Assembly (NCBI RefSeq): GCF_963665355.1
Contig: NZ_OY762229.1
Span: 1,984,001 to 2,048,000, forward strand
From: an uncultured Desulfobacter sp.
Lineage (GTDB): Bacteria; Desulfobacterota; Desulfobacteria; Desulfobacterales; Desulfobacteraceae
DNA length: 64,000 nt
Reading direction: 5' to 3'
Below, piece by piece: positions 1-9,893 of this stretch (positions are counted from its first letter, which is position 1; the number at the start of each line of letters is the position of its first letter). The notes under the pieces were generated by a model. That model ran no database searches and had not been told where the DNA came from. It was given only the letters and a program-made list of their open reading frames with translations. The translations under genes and the position numbers were made by a program.

Positions 1-2369
1 ACAATTTTTTGTGTGCCGTTAAGGCTTGTATATATTTTTCGCGGGTCATTATCTTTATCATTATCGGTGCAAATGACCTGGAAAGATGCGTCCAGAATGG
101 TCTTGGTAGACCGATAATTCTGCCGAAGGCGAATTTGTTCGCAACCGGGAAAATCCTGTTCAAACCGGATAAAAAAACGGCTGTCCGACCCTCTGAATCC
201 GTAAATGGACTGATCGGGGTCTCCGATCACGAAGATGTGGCTTTTTTGTGCAAGAAGTCGTATCAGCCTGTATTGGCCCAGGTTCAGGTCCTGGTATTCA
301 TCCACAAATATAAATTTATACTGATGACGCACCTGTTCAAGCAGGGCCGCATCCCTGGAGAAAAGCTTGAAACAGATGAAGATCAAATCTTCAAAATCTG
401 CCAGGCCGCGTTCTTGAAGAATCCGGTCATAGGCCTGGTATGCCTTGGGCCAGACCGGGTCAAAATCTTCAATGCCAGGCCTTTCATCGTCCTTTGACAT
501 TTCATGAAAAGGTTCCTTTAACTGCTGTTTTTGCCTGCTGATCCAGGCATCAAGTTTTGCCACCGTTTTTTGGAGAACCTTTTTATCCCCTGTCACCTCT
601 TTGACGGCAAGTTTCAGCATGTCAAACCGCAGATCCTCTTCCATGAGTCCGCGCCTGAATTCTGAATAACGCTTGAGCATTTGAAGGCAGAATCCGTGAA
701 AGGTTGCGGCTGTAACAAATTGACCGCCCTGGGGAATAAAGGATTCGATCCGGTCGGAAAGTTCTCCTGCCGCTTTATTTGTGAAAGTCAAAGCCAGGAT
801 ATTTTGTGGTGCCGTCCTGTTTTCCTGGAGTAACCAGGCGATCCTGGCTGTAAGGGTACGGGTTTTTCCTGTGCCCGGCCCTGCCTGGATCACCACGGCC
901 TTTGAGTCGGATTTAACGGCTCTGTCCTGTTCGGGATTCAGTCCGTCCAGGACATGTCCGGGGGTAACGAATGCCGCCTCTCTTTTGGGGGGCAAAGGCA
1001 TTGGTGCATCGTTATTCGTATCCTTTTTATAAACAGGTGATGCACCGGTTGTTGTTTTTGTTTTTTTTCGGGGTGACGGGCCGGAAAACAGGCTTTTTTC
1101 TCCCAGAAATTCTTCTTTTTCCTCCCGGGTAAAGATGTAGACCTTTCCATATTCACCGTCATACCCCGGGTCAATGTGAATATCACCGTCTCTCATTTTT
1201 TGTATGGCCCGGGCCAGCAAGGGGACTCCTGCGTTTTCAATGGTTTCAGGGCAAAGTTGTGTGAGTATGGCAAGCTCAGGTCCCAGGGCATTGACCGCTT
1301 TGTCATAATGTGTGTTTACTTTTTTGGTATTAGGGCCCACCCCAAAAATCTGGGATAGAATATCTGCCAGGGGTACCACATAAGAATGGGGATGCCGGTT
1401 CCCAGGTTTAAACCCCTCGGGCCTGCTGGCAAGTTCCCGGACCCGGTAAAGCACCCCTAGTGTTAAGGGTTTGCCGCATTCGGGGCAGATCCCGCCCAAA
1501 GCCGCGGTCTCGTCGGGATTAAGACACACCCCGCATTTGCGGTGGCCGTCATAGTGGTATTTTCCCTGGTGGGGATACATATCCAGGGTGCCTTGGTAAG
1601 CCCCAAGGTCATGGGTTTTCAGGGCATCCCTCACTGCACCGAAGGCCAGATCCGTATCAAATACCGAAGCGTTCCGGCCCAGAAATCCCGGGGAGTGGGC
1701 ATCGGAGTTGGAGATCAGTCGGACCTTGTCCAGATTTTCCACACGCCAGTTCATGGGGGGATCGGATGACAGGCCGGTCTCGCAGGCAAAGATATGGGTG
1801 CTTAAATCCCCAAAGCACTCTTCAATGGTGTCAAATCCCGACTTGGATCCGAACATGGAAAACCACGGTGTCCAGATATGGGCCGGGACAAAAAAACCCT
1901 GGTCGGATGTCTCCAGCATAATTTCCAGCAGATTCCTTGCATCCAGTCCCAGGATGGGCCGCCCATCGGATTTGATGTTTCCAATGGCATCCAGGCGGGC
2001 ATTGAATTTTTTTGCCGTGTCCAGATCCGGCATATATATCAGGTTATGGTTTTTGCGAACCCTGGCTTCCTTTTTATATATGTTGGATATTTCCGCCTGG
2101 AGAATAAAACGCACAACGCCTTTGCACAGGGGCGGTACTTCAGCATCTATGGGGTGTGCAAGCTCCTTTTTCAACTTGAAAAGCCCGGGCTCGGCAGGTT
2201 CAAGTTTTGTCTCTATTTCCTGGATCCAGGCCGGATGGGTGAAATCCCCGGTTCCCACCAGGGTAATGCCTTTGATTTGAGCGTTGCGATAGATATTTTC
2301 CAAGTCCAGATTTTTGGCCGTGGCCCGGGAATATTTCGAATGGATATGCAGATCTGCTATATATTTCAT
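1..2369 (-). CDS. PHP/zinc-finger nuclease-like domain fused to UvrD/Rep helicase (3' end outside window)
   Basis: About 789 residues are visible and the frame stays open to the left edge, so the C-terminal part lies outside the window. The N-terminus reads MKYIADLHIHSKYSRA, the metal-binding opening of a PHP phosphoesterase. A CxxC...CxxC zinc-binding cluster (CGVC, CPEC) follows near residues 275-300, an arrangement like that of endonuclease Q. The second half is a superfamily 1 helicase: Walker A AGPGTGKT, Walker B FVDEYQD, then RQNYRS motif IV just before the edge. By family knowledge such a protein would nick damaged DNA and unwind it in the cytoplasm; the link to repair is inference. 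I chose the start that opens on the PHP motif; an in-frame ATG ten codons upstream (2399) is possible. It is divergent from the next gene. Confidence 0.85.
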   Translation of the reverse strand, partial: MKYIADLHIHSKYSRATAKNLDLENIYRNAQIKGITLVGTGDFTHPAWIQEIETKLEPAEPGLFKLKKELAHPIDAEVPPLCKGVVRFILQAEISNIYKKEARVRKNHNLIYMPDLDTAKKFNARLDAIGNIKSDGRPILGLDARNLLEIMLETSDQGFFVPAHIWTPWFSMFGSKSGFDTIEECFGDLSTHIFACETGLSSDPPMNWRVENLDKVRLISNSDAHSPGFLGRNASVFDTDLAFGAVRDALKTHDLGAYQGTLDMYPHQGKYHYDGHRKCGVCLNPDETAALGGICPECGKPLTLGVLYRVRELASRPEGFKPGNRHPHSYVVPLADILSQIFGVGPNTKKVNTHYDKAVNALGPELAILTQLCPETIENAGVPLLARAIQKMRDGDIHIDPGYDGEYGKVYIFTREEKEEFLGEKSLFSGPSPRKKTKTTTGASPVYKKDTNNDAPMPLPPKREAAFVTPGHVLDGLNPEQDRAVKSDSKAVVIQAGPGTGKTRTLTARIAWLLQENRTAPQNILALTFTNKAAGELSDRIESFIPQGGQFVTAATFHGFCLQMLKRYSEFRRGLMEEDLRFDMLKLAVKEVTGDKKVLQKTVAKLDAWISRQKQQLKEPFHEMSKDDERPGIEDFDPVWPKAYQAYDRILQERGLADFEDLIFICFKLFSRDAALLEQVRHQYKFIFVDEYQDLNLGQYRLIRLLAQKSHIFVIGDPDQSIYGFRGSDSRFFIRFEQDFPGCEQIRLRQNYRSTKTILDASFQVICTDNDKDNDPRKIYTSLNGTQKI

Positions 2370-2525
2370 GGAACCGGTCCGTGGATGGTTGTTGGTCATT
2401 CAAGTGTCAGGCAAATATGTACATGATTTACCCTTAATTTAAAACCCGGATTCTGATAAATAGTGTCTGGGCAAGAATCACTTATCTAACAATATCTGGA
2501 ACCCCAAGCAGAAAGGAGGGCAATT

Positions 2526-3485
2526 ATGGACGACGCCACAAAAGAAAGAATCAAGGCTTGGACACCTTTTGAACGTCCGGTTGTATCCATTGCAGATACA
2601 CAACATCCCGAGCAAAAAAGATTCCAGGCGTTTGCCCGGCAATGGCAGGAGATATCGGATTCAGTGTCCTGGGCGGACAGCCGTCAACGCGCGGATCTGC
2701 CCGGCTTTTTTCTACAAGATAATATTCTGTATTCAGCCCTGCCTTTGGAACGAGAACTGCCGCCTTTTTTAAAGGGCCTGGATTCCCTTGCCAAGCCCAA
2801 TCCTGATGAGAGGCTCCAAAGCATGGTGGATAATATCGAGAATCCCTGTCGGCTGACCCTATATATTGCCCTGCAATGCCCCCACTGTCCGGGGATGGTT
2901 GAACGGCTTATTCCCCTTGCAGGCGCCTGTGAAAAAATTCACCTTCACATCATCGACGGCTCCCTGTTTCCGGAAAAATCCCAGGAAGACAAGGTTATGG
3001 CAGCCCCCTGTCTGATTCTCGATGAAGATGACCGATGGACCGGGACGGTGTCGGAAGACGAAATTGTGGACATGATCGTCAATAAAAAAAATATGGATCT
3101 GGACACAAAGGCATTGAAAACCATCCTGGAAGATGGACGGGCAGAGTGGATTGCAGAACGGATGATCGCATCCGACCGCCTGTTCAAAGGATTTTCCGGA
3201 CTTCTTTTTCACGAAACCTGGTCTGTGCGTTTAGGCGCCATGGTGGTGGTGGAAGCCCTCGCAGAAAAGGCTCCAGGCCTGTGCGCTGATCTTGAAAAAG
3301 TTTTAATCGAGGCATTCAGTGCCAAAAATGTTCCTGTCCAGGGTGATATCTTATACGCATTGGGAGAAATCGGCACCTGTGATGCCCGGGACTGGATTGC
3401 AGCTGTTCAGCGGACTTTGTCCCACGAAGACCTAAAGGATGCCGCGGATGAAGCCATTCAATCCATTGAAGACAGATTGGGTTGA
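2526..3485 (+). CDS. Thioredoxin-fold protein with CPHC site and C-terminal HEAT-like repeats
   Basis: 319 residues, preceded by a strong ribosome binding site (aggaggg). The central part contains CPHC followed by a thioredoxin-like beta-alpha pattern and a PCLIL segment that fits the cis-proline loop, so this is a disulfide-exchange fold, closest in feel to the N-terminal domain of AhpF or glutaredoxin-like proteins. No signal peptide is visible, so it should act in the cytoplasm. The last ~110 residues carry helical repeats of HEAT/PBS-lyase type (RLGAMVVVEALAEKAP, GDILYALGEIGT). The combination suggests a redox protein with a built-in protein-binding scaffold; the partner is unknown. It stands alone on the plus strand. 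Confidence 0.75.
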   Translation: MDDATKERIKAWTPFERPVVSIADTQHPEQKRFQAFARQWQEISDSVSWADSRQRADLPGFFLQDNILYSALPLERELPPFLKGLDSLAKPNPDERLQSMVDNIENPCRLTLYIALQCPHCPGMVERLIPLAGACEKIHLHIIDGSLFPEKSQEDKVMAAPCLILDEDDRWTGTVSEDEIVDMIVNKKNMDLDTKALKTILEDGRAEWIAERMIASDRLFKGFSGLLFHETWSVRLGAMVVVEALAEKAPGLCADLEKVLIEAFSAKNVPVQGDILYALGEIGTCDARDWIAAVQRTLSHEDLKDAADEAIQSIEDRLG

Positions 3486-3716
3486 GGCCGCAATTAGTAG
3501 TTTTTTTATGCGAAAAATCGCGGTGTGTATTTGGGTCCCATACCTGTTTGCCGGTTACATTTAATAAAATGAGATTTCCTTCTTTGGTTTTTCTGATGTG
3601 TACACAATGCAGATACCTTGTGAACAGTTTTGTAAAATATGAGCCAGGCCTTGCAATGAACAGATTTTTCCGATATGGATAATCCTAAATTTTAATTCGG
3701 AATAGCTACAATTTAA

Positions 3717-3854
3717 GACAAGGCCGTCCATGATGGAGCAGAACTCTTGGATCAGTATTCTGATATTCATGGATATCAGTGGCCAAAGCGCGCTTCTGAC
3801 CAGTATTGGGAAGAGATGTTAAAAGTCATTAAAAACAACGTGTTGAAAGTATAA
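3717..3854 (+). pseudogene. Short coding remnant (C-terminal fragment of unknown gene)
   Basis: An open frame of 45 codons ends in TAA and reads like real protein: ..HDGAELLDQYSDIHGYQWP.. then a basic helical end. It has no start codon, no ribosome binding site and is preceded by an in-frame stop, so it looks like the surviving 3' end of a decayed gene. I do not recognise the family. Confidence 0.35.
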
Positions 3855-3919
3855 TTGCAAGGGGAAAGTGCTTGAAAATATTGGTAAAATTATGTAAAAA
3901 GCAAGTCCCAAATTTTATA

Positions 3920-3948
3920 TTGACAATTTTATATGTATTGTTTATACA
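3920..3948 (+). promoter_or_regulatory. Sigma-70 promoter for sdhCAB
   Basis: TTGACA at 3920-3925, a 17-base spacer and TATACA at 3943-3948: a near-consensus promoter. Transcription would start near 3955, leaving a leader of about 215 bases before sdhC. Confidence 0.65.
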
Positions 3949-4170
3949 TTTTAAGCTTAATTAGTTCGCATGCATTCGACAGGGCTTGATTTTTATGGGT
4001 ATTAGGATGGTTAACATATTAATATATTAGGCAAAAAAGGAGGAAAAAAAGTAATTTGTCGGCACTATTTCGCTGAGTACGATTTAGTATTATTGGGGGT
4101 ATTTAATTTTATTAAAATTAAAGGTAGTATTGCGCAAAGTAGTACTTCCGAATTTAGAAAGGATTAAATT

Positions 4171-4812
4171 ATGAACTGGCTGGTACGAACTTTTAGCTGC
4201 TCTGTTGCCAAAAAGCAGTTTATGGCAGTAACCGGTCTCGCTTTTTGCGGCTTTCTGACAACCCACCTTATTGGTAACCTGTTTGTTTATGGCGGAAAAG
4301 ATGCTTTTAACGCTTATGTTGAGCATCTACATGCACTTGGCGTGCTTGTCCACATCGCTGAAGCAGGTTTGATAATTTTTGCCCTGATCCACATCGGAAT
4401 GGCATTAATTCTCTATTTTCAAAATCTCGCAGCAAGACCTGTTAAATACAAAATGAAGAAAAATGCCGGCGGCCGTACTCTGGCATCGGCAACCATGCCC
4501 TACACGGGACTTTTTATATTGATTTTTATACTGGTCCATCTTGTTTCTATGAAATTTGCCGACCACTCCACCCTAACTACGTTTGATGTCACAGCCGGGG
4601 TTCTTTCCCAGCCTGCGTATCTTGTTTTCTACGTAGTTTCTATGTTGATCGTAGCATTTCATGTAAACCACGGTTTTTGGAGTGCTTTTCAGACCGTTGG
4701 TGCCAGCCATCCGAAGTATATGCCCATCATCAGAGGATTCGGCATACTCTTCAGCTTGATTGTCGGTGTTGGCTTCGGTTTTATTCCAATAGCAATTAAT
4801 ATGGTTTCATAG
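4171..4812 (+). CDS. sdhC: Succinate dehydrogenase/fumarate reductase cytochrome b558 subunit
   Basis: 213 residues with five hydrophobic segments and several membrane histidines (for example TTHLIGN, EHLHALGVLVHIAEAG, IHIGMA, LVHLVSMKF, FHVNHGFW), as in the di-haem cytochrome b of Bacillus/Wolinella-type complexes. It anchors the SdhAB head in the cytoplasmic membrane and passes electrons to or from menaquinone. Menaquinone use is inferred from the family. AAAGGA lies about ten bases before the ATG. It is the first gene of sdhCAB, an order typical of menaquinone-linked enzymes of deltaproteobacteria that run the oxidative TCA cycle on acetate. Confidence 0.93.
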   Translation: MNWLVRTFSCSVAKKQFMAVTGLAFCGFLTTHLIGNLFVYGGKDAFNAYVEHLHALGVLVHIAEAGLIIFALIHIGMALILYFQNLAARPVKYKMKKNAGGRTLASATMPYTGLFILIFILVHLVSMKFADHSTLTTFDVTAGVLSQPAYLVFYVVSMLIVAFHVNHGFWSAFQTVGASHPKYMPIIRGFGILFSLIVGVGFGFIPIAINMVS

Positions 4813-4841
4813 CTATAATCATCAATTAATCAGGGGGATAC

Positions 4842-6758
4842 ATGCAAATTAATTCCAATGTTCCGTCGGGTCCTCTCGAGACCAAATGGGAAAGATATAA
4901 ATTTGATTTAAAACGAGTCAATCCTGCAAATAAAAGAAAATTTGAAATCATAGTTGTGGGAACAGGCCTTGCCGGTGGTTCGGCAGCGGCAACTTTGGCC
5001 GATCTTGGGTATCATGTAAAAAATTTCTGCATCCAGGACACGCCGCGAAGAGCGCACAGTATTGCTGCCCAGGGCGGTATCAACGCAGCCAAAAACTATC
5101 CTGGTGACGGTGACAGTGTATGGAACCTTTTTTATGATACAATCAAGGGCGGCGACTACCGTGCAAGGGAAGCAAATGTTTACCGTCTTGCCGAAAATGC
5201 AAACAATATTATCGACCAGTGTGTTGCCACAGGCGTTCCCTTTGCAAGAGAATACGGCGGACTTCTGGCCAACCGTTCATTCGGTGGTTCCCAGGTTTCC
5301 CGTACATTCTACGCAAGAGGACAGACGGGCCAGCAGCTGCTTCTCGGTGTATACGGTCAGCTAAGCCGTCAGATCGGCCTTGGCGGTGTAGAGATGTTCG
5401 CAAGACGTGATATCCTTGACATCGTTATTATAGACGGTTGTGCCAGAGGCGTTATCTGCCGTAACCTGGTAACAGGTGAAATCGAAAGCCATTCAGCTCA
5501 TGCCGTAGTACTGGCAACAGGCGGTTACGACAATGTATACTTCCTGTCCACTTCCGGTATGCACTCCAACGTTTCCGCATGCTGGGCCGCTTACAAAAAA
5601 GGCGCTGCATTTGCCAACCCCTGTTACACACAGATCCATCCCACATGTATTACCGTACATGGTTCCTATCAGTCCAAACTGACTCTGATGAGTGAGAGTC
5701 TTAGAAATGACGGTAGAGTCTGGGCTCCAATCAAAAAAGGCGATAACCGCAGCCCGGAGCAGATCCCTGAAAACGAAAGAGATTACTACCTGGAACGTAA
5801 ATATCCAAGTTTCGGTAACCTTGTTCCCCGTGACGTTGCTTCACGTAATGCAAAACTTGCATGCGATGAAGGCAGAGGCGTAGGTAACACCGGTCTTGCC
5901 GTGTATCTGGATTTTACCGAAGCCATCAAACGTGACGGCGAACCCGTTATTAGAGCAAAATACGGTAACCTTTTCCAGATGTACCATAAGATTACGGATG
6001 AAGATCCGTATAAAATGCCCATGAAGATCTATCCCGCCATCCATTATGTAATGGGCGGCACCTGGGTCGATTACAACCTGATGACCACCCGTAACGGACT
6101 TTTCTGTCTGGGCGGTGCCAACTTCTCCGACCACGGCGCAAACCGTCTTGGTGCAAGTGCATTGATGCAGGGTCTTTCTGATGGTTACTTCGTTCTTCCG
6201 TACACCATGGGCGGATACCTGGCAACCCAGTCCCTGGTTGATGTAAACACGTCTCACCAGGCCTTTAAAGATGCAGAAAAACAGCTGAATGAAAGAATGA
6301 ACAAGCTGATGAGCATCAAGGGTAAGAGAACTGTTGATGATATCCACAAAGAACTTGGTCTTATCATGTGGGATTACTGTGGCATGGCACGTAATGATGC
6401 GGGTCTGAAAACAGCTATCGAGAAAATTAAGGCACTTCGTGCAGAGTTCTGGGAAAATGTTGATGTCACAGGAAGCAGCAAAGACTTTAACCAGACTCTG
6501 GAAAAAGGCTACAGACTTGCTGATTACCTTGAATTCGGCGAACTTCTGGCCCGTGACGCGCTGATGCGTACAGAATCTTGTGGTGGCCATTTCAGGGAAG
6601 AGTCCCAGACAGAAGAAAACGAAGCCAAGAGAGACGATGAAAATTTCTGCCATGCAGCTGCCTGGGAATATCCGGGAGACGTTGATAAAGACCCGATCCG
6701 GAACACAGAGCCACTTGTTTTTGAGAATGTGAAATTAACGCAAAGGAGCTACAAGTGA
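4842..6758 (+). CDS. sdhA: Succinate dehydrogenase/fumarate reductase flavoprotein subunit
   Basis: 638 residues. The N-terminal dinucleotide-binding loop [17 protein letters not shown] is followed by [15 protein letters not shown], which includes the histidine that normally carries covalent FAD. Substrate-site motifs such as HPTC and the [18 protein letters not shown] segment are present. The protein oxidises succinate to fumarate (or the reverse) on the cytoplasmic face, bound to SdhB. The length matches the Bacillus/Wolinella-type SdhA. It lies 29 bases after sdhC and overlaps the sdhB start. Confidence 0.95.
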   Translation: MQINSNVPSGPLETKWERYKFDLKRVNPANKRKFEIIVVGTGLAGGSAAATLADLGYHVKNFCIQDTPRRAHSIAAQGGINAAKNYPGDGDSVWNLFYDTIKGGDYRAREANVYRLAENANNIIDQCVATGVPFAREYGGLLANRSFGGSQVSRTFYARGQTGQQLLLGVYGQLSRQIGLGGVEMFARRDILDIVIIDGCARGVICRNLVTGEIESHSAHAVVLATGGYDNVYFLSTSGMHSNVSACWAAYKKGAAFANPCYTQIHPTCITVHGSYQSKLTLMSESLRNDGRVWAPIKKGDNRSPEQIPENERDYYLERKYPSFGNLVPRDVASRNAKLACDEGRGVGNTGLAVYLDFTEAIKRDGEPVIRAKYGNLFQMYHKITDEDPYKMPMKIYPAIHYVMGGTWVDYNLMTTRNGLFCLGGANFSDHGANRLGASALMQGLSDGYFVLPYTMGGYLATQSLVDVNTSHQAFKDAEKQLNERMNKLMSIKGKRTVDDIHKELGLIMWDYCGMARNDAGLKTAIEKIKALRAEFWENVDVTGSSKDFNQTLEKGYRLADYLEFGELLARDALMRTESCGGHFREESQTEENEAKRDDENFCHAAAWEYPGDVDKDPIRNTEPLVFENVKLTQRSYK

Positions 6759-7525
6759 TGGAAGAAAAATTCATTAATCTAACACTTAAGGTGTGGCGCC
6801 AGAAACAAGGCGAGAAAAAAGGCAAAATGGAAACCTATCAAGCAAAACATATTTCCACGGATGCCTCCTTTCTGGAAATGCTTGATATCGTAAATGACGA
6901 CCTCACCGTTGCCGGTATAGAACCCATTGCCTTTGACCATGACTGCCGCGAGGGTATCTGCGGAATGTGCGGTCAGGTTGTAAACGGATACGCTCACGGA
7001 GAAGAAAAAGGCACGACCCTTTGCCAGTTTCACATGAGGCGTTTCAAAGATGGCGACACAGTATTCATCGAACCCTTCAGAGCAAAAGCGTTCAAGGTTG
7101 TAAAAGACCTTGTTGTGGACAGAAGCGCCTTTGATAAGATCATCCAGGCCGGTGGTTACATCACTGCCAAAGCCGGTGGAGCTCCCGACGCAAATATCTT
7201 CCCGGTTACCTATGAAACTTGTGAGCTTTCCATGAATGCTGCAGAATGTATCGGTTGCGGAGCATGTGTTGCCGCCTGCCCGAACTCTTCTGCAATGCTT
7301 TTCGTCAGTGCCAAGATTTCCCATCTTGCTCTGCTTCCCCAGGGCAGACCTGAGGCAGCAAAACGCGCATTGGCTATGGTAAGAACCATGGACAGCTGCG
7401 GCTTTGGTAACTGCTCAAACGAAAGAGAGTGCGAAGCCTCATGTCCCAAAAACATTTCCATCACCAATATTGCCCGCCTGAACAGAGAGTTCCTGAAAGC
7501 AGGAATCCTTTCCACGGCTATGTAA
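6758..7525 (+). CDS. sdhB: Succinate dehydrogenase/fumarate reductase iron-sulfur subunit
   Basis: 255 residues with the expected three-cluster ligand set: [10 protein letters not shown] plus a later Cys for [2Fe-2S], [12 protein letters not shown], and [20 protein letters not shown] for the [4Fe-4S] and [3Fe-4S] centres. It relays electrons between the SdhA flavin and SdhC. The ATG at 6758 overlaps the sdhA stop (TGATG) and is nine bases from AGGAG. A GTG three bases upstream is also in frame but is less well spaced. A strong terminator follows the gene. Confidence 0.95.
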   Translation: MEEKFINLTLKVWRQKQGEKKGKMETYQAKHISTDASFLEMLDIVNDDLTVAGIEPIAFDHDCREGICGMCGQVVNGYAHGEEKGTTLCQFHMRRFKDGDTVFIEPFRAKAFKVVKDLVVDRSAFDKIIQAGGYITAKAGGAPDANIFPVTYETCELSMNAAECIGCGACVAACPNSSAMLFVSAKISHLALLPQGRPEAAKRALAMVRTMDSCGFGNCSNERECEASCPKNISITNIARLNREFLKAGILSTAM

Positions 7526-7550
7526 TTTTAGGTTAAATAAGAAATGATTT

Positions 7551-7583
7551 AAAAGGTGGGGTGAAATTTTGCCCCACCTTTTT
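7551..7583 (+). terminator. Intrinsic terminator of sdhCAB
   Basis: AAAAGGTGGGG / CCCCACCTTTTT hairpin with a ten-base loop and a T-run, 25 bases after the sdhB stop. Confidence 0.85.
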
Positions 7584-7597
7584 GAAATTTTATTACT

Positions 7598-8419
7598 GTG
7601 AAATCATCCAATTTAAGCAAATATTTTCAGGAAAACAAATCCCTTTTTGTTATTATTGTGGTGGGTTTGTTTTTACTTGAACTTGAGATATTGGCTCTGG
7701 CAGCCACGACGGCAGGCAAACAGTCTGTCCTTCAGGTGTTCGATAACCAGGGTAACGTCATACATGAATCCAGTGGAAATAATCTGAGTGAGTTTAACAA
7801 AAAGTATTTCGAACAGGTGTTTGGTCCATTGGAAAATTATACTGTCAGGTTAAAACACTACGAGACCCCTTTTCCTTTCCGGGCATGGTTTGTGGCCGCT
7901 ATTTGTGTTCCCATAGGGGCTATGATGCTCTTTGGATTCATTGTCAAGGCCTACCTGACGCTCTTCCATGGTGAGTCGGTATCCAGTGGCGATTCGCAAG
8001 CAACCGGTGAATCAGGGTCTGAAAACAGGCTGGAATCGACTCTGGACCGCATCGGCCGAATGAATATCTTCAATATCGGTTTTCTTGTCTTTGTGGGCGG
8101 GGTTTCGTATTGGATCATCCCCAACATGATCACCTATCTTGGACACATAGGCATTGACTTTTTTGTCCGTTTCAAATGGGTTTACATCGGGGGGGTGTGC
8201 GTTCTTGTCTGTGTGATTCTCTGGGTTGTGTATCTGCGCTACCTGTTGGCCAAAAAGAGCATTGAAAGCCAGACTGAACTCCAAAAACATCGTCTCAGCC
8301 TGGAGTACCATTCCCAATCCGAACTGCCCCTGTTACTAGAAGAACCATCCGACGAAGCCGATGTTATTGAGTATAAACCGGAAGAAGAGCCCCCTTCACC
8401 CCCCTCCTCTGATCAGTGA
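7598..8419 (+). CDS. Membrane protein of unknown function
   Basis: 273 residues from a GTG start just after the sdh terminator; no good ribosome binding site is visible, so the start is uncertain. One hydrophobic segment lies near residues 17-38, then an extracytoplasmic stretch of about 60 residues, then three more segments near 95-120, 150-175 and 185-212. The C-terminal tail is acidic and proline-rich (EEEPPSPPSSDQ). I recognise no motif. Its position suggests it was once co-transcribed with sdhCAB or is expressed by read-through; no role in the complex can be claimed. Confidence 0.7.
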   Translation: MKSSNLSKYFQENKSLFVIIVVGLFLLELEILALAATTAGKQSVLQVFDNQGNVIHESSGNNLSEFNKKYFEQVFGPLENYTVRLKHYETPFPFRAWFVAAICVPIGAMMLFGFIVKAYLTLFHGESVSSGDSQATGESGSENRLESTLDRIGRMNIFNIGFLVFVGGVSYWIIPNMITYLGHIGIDFFVRFKWVYIGGVCVLVCVILWVVYLRYLLAKKSIESQTELQKHRLSLEYHSQSELPLLLEEPSDEADVIEYKPEEEPPSPPSSDQ

Positions 8420-8474
8420 AGTGATACCGGTATGTACCACAAGCCCTGGGTGATCGGAACCAGAGCCTGGGATG

Positions 8475-9893
8475 TCATGGATTAAAACGCCTTTTCAGAA
8501 TGTCTTCCAGCAGGGACGCCACAAGCCTGGAAAAGGACTGTGAATGATTTTTGCCCGACGCTGAATTCTTTTTCCGGCATGCTTTAAAGAACTCCAGACA
8601 AATCCTCACCTGCTTTTGTGTCAACAGTGTTGATATCCCCGCCTTTTCTCCCTTGGAAACTAAATGGGATTCCCTTTGGGGAACATCACGCCGGCCATGG
8701 GCCCGTCGACTCATGTGGGTGTAATAAAGCAGAGCACGATCCAGTAGAATATACAAAAACTGAATATTTTCATTGGGCCCCACCTGAACCCGGTCTCCCC
8801 CGAGGCCTGATGACGCATTGGCCAAACGGCGTATGCCCACCAGGGCGGAGCCTGCACCCAGGGCAGATCCAATGGCCGTGAAAATCCCAAAGGTCAACCC
8901 AGCAGCCGCCGTATCAAGCACCGCTCCAAGGGTTCCTCCCAGAACTGCACCGGCAGTGGCCGCCTGGGCCCGGGTCAGGCCCAGCATCTCCCAGGTCTGG
9001 TCGGAAAACAGATCATGCCTCAAAATGGAACAAGCCGGCAGAGGGTAGTCGTAGAGATGATGGCGGAACAATGAGCGGATATGCCCGAACATTTTTTGTT
9101 CAATATCCCGAATCTTCTCCTGGTATTCCCGGGTCAGATCTTCTTTGAGCGTTACGGGGTCCATGCCGGATTTCAGCCTGCGGGACAAAGAAAAGGTCAG
9201 GGCCTGTTCCATGCCATGGACGATATAGGCACAGGCCATGCGGTTGCGTTTTTCCCACTCCATGTTAAAAGCGTTAATAACGCCTTCCATGAGCGGTTCA
9301 ATGTCCTGGTCAATGGCTTTCAGGCTTTCCAGAAGCCGGATACGCTCGTAAAAATCAGCCTGGTTGGAATTAAAAACCCGCACCACGTTAAAAAATTTGC
9401 GGAACTCCTCCTTCCATGCGGTTGTATTGTCCCGGGTATCTGATTTTGCATTGATTACGGCCATCCTGGGCCGTCCGGTCAGTCTGAGGATCTCCATTTC
9501 GGCCAGATCGTCTTCTCTTACGGGCCGGGAGCCGTCCACCACGTAAATAATTCCTGCGCCATTGGCCACCGGCGTTAACAGTTCGCACTCGTCTGCAAAA
9601 AACGGGTCTTTTTCATGTTCGGTAATAAACCGGGCCACCATGTCCTGTCCGGGGTTTTTCCTAAACCAGGACAGAGTCTGTCTGGGTACCTGAAACCCAG
9701 GCGTATCCACAAACCGGATAACCTGCCTGTCATCCATGGTAACGGAATAGGATTTGGAGACCCTGGTTTCACCGGGTACGGGGCTGACCTGGATACGGTC
9801 GTCCTCGGTCAGGGTTGACACCACCGAGGACTTGCCCTCGTTGGGGTGCCCTAGAACGGCAAATTCAGGAATTTCCATCATGGCGACACCCAT
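8475..9893 (-). CDS. DUF3482-type GTPase
   Basis: 472 residues. The GTPase core has Walker A GHPNEGKSS (residues 15-23), DTPGF (G3) and a G4-like NAKSD. The C-terminal half has a glycine/alanine-rich hydrophobic stretch (TAGAVLGGTLGAVLDTAAAGLTFG) that could insert into or lie on the membrane. This is the DUF3482 arrangement of Era/EngA-like GTPases, whose biology is not established. It overlaps the upstream DUF2868 gene by 16 bases, so the two are translationally coupled and probably act together. Confidence 0.8.
   Translation of the reverse strand: MGVAMMEIPEFAVLGHPNEGKSSVVSTLTEDDRIQVSPVPGETRVSKSYSVTMDDRQVIRFVDTPGFQVPRQTLSWFRKNPGQDMVARFITEHEKDPFFADECELLTPVANGAGIIYVVDGSRPVREDDLAEMEILRLTGRPRMAVINAKSDTRDNTTAWKEEFRKFFNVVRVFNSNQADFYERIRLLESLKAIDQDIEPLMEGVINAFNMEWEKRNRMACAYIVHGMEQALTFSLSRRLKSGMDPVTLKEDLTREYQEKIRDIEQKMFGHIRSLFRHHLYDYPLPACSILRHDLFSDQTWEMLGLTRAQAATAGAVLGGTLGAVLDTAAAGLTFGIFTAIGSALGAGSALVGIRRLANASSGLGGDRVQVGPNENIQFLYILLDRALLYYTHMSRRAHGRRDVPQRESHLVSKGEKAGISTLLTQKQVRICLEFFKACRKKNSASGKNHSQSFSRLVASLLEDILKRRFNP

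Larger units (their letters stand above)
3486..4170. other. Long intergenic region upstream of sdhCAB
   Basis: No intact gene is visible in these ~685 bases. The stretch is AT-rich. It contains a short coding-like remnant (3717-3854), a clear sigma-70 promoter (3920-3948) and a roughly 215-base leader before sdhC. The leader includes a purine-rich aaaaaaggaggaaaa run near 4034 that resembles a ribosome binding site but has no convincing reading frame after it. Confidence 0.6.

Noticed and set aside
9-497. Plus-strand open frames at the left edge
   Set aside because: They are shadows of the PHP-UvrD gene, whose motifs read clearly on the minus strand.
3482-3682. 66-codon frame after the thioredoxin-HEAT gene
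   Set aside because: No ribosome binding site, no recognisable domain and unlike neighbouring coding sequence; not called as a gene.
5841-6653. 270-codon minus-strand frame inside sdhA
   Set aside because: Antisense shadow of a highly conserved flavoprotein gene; no motifs of its own.
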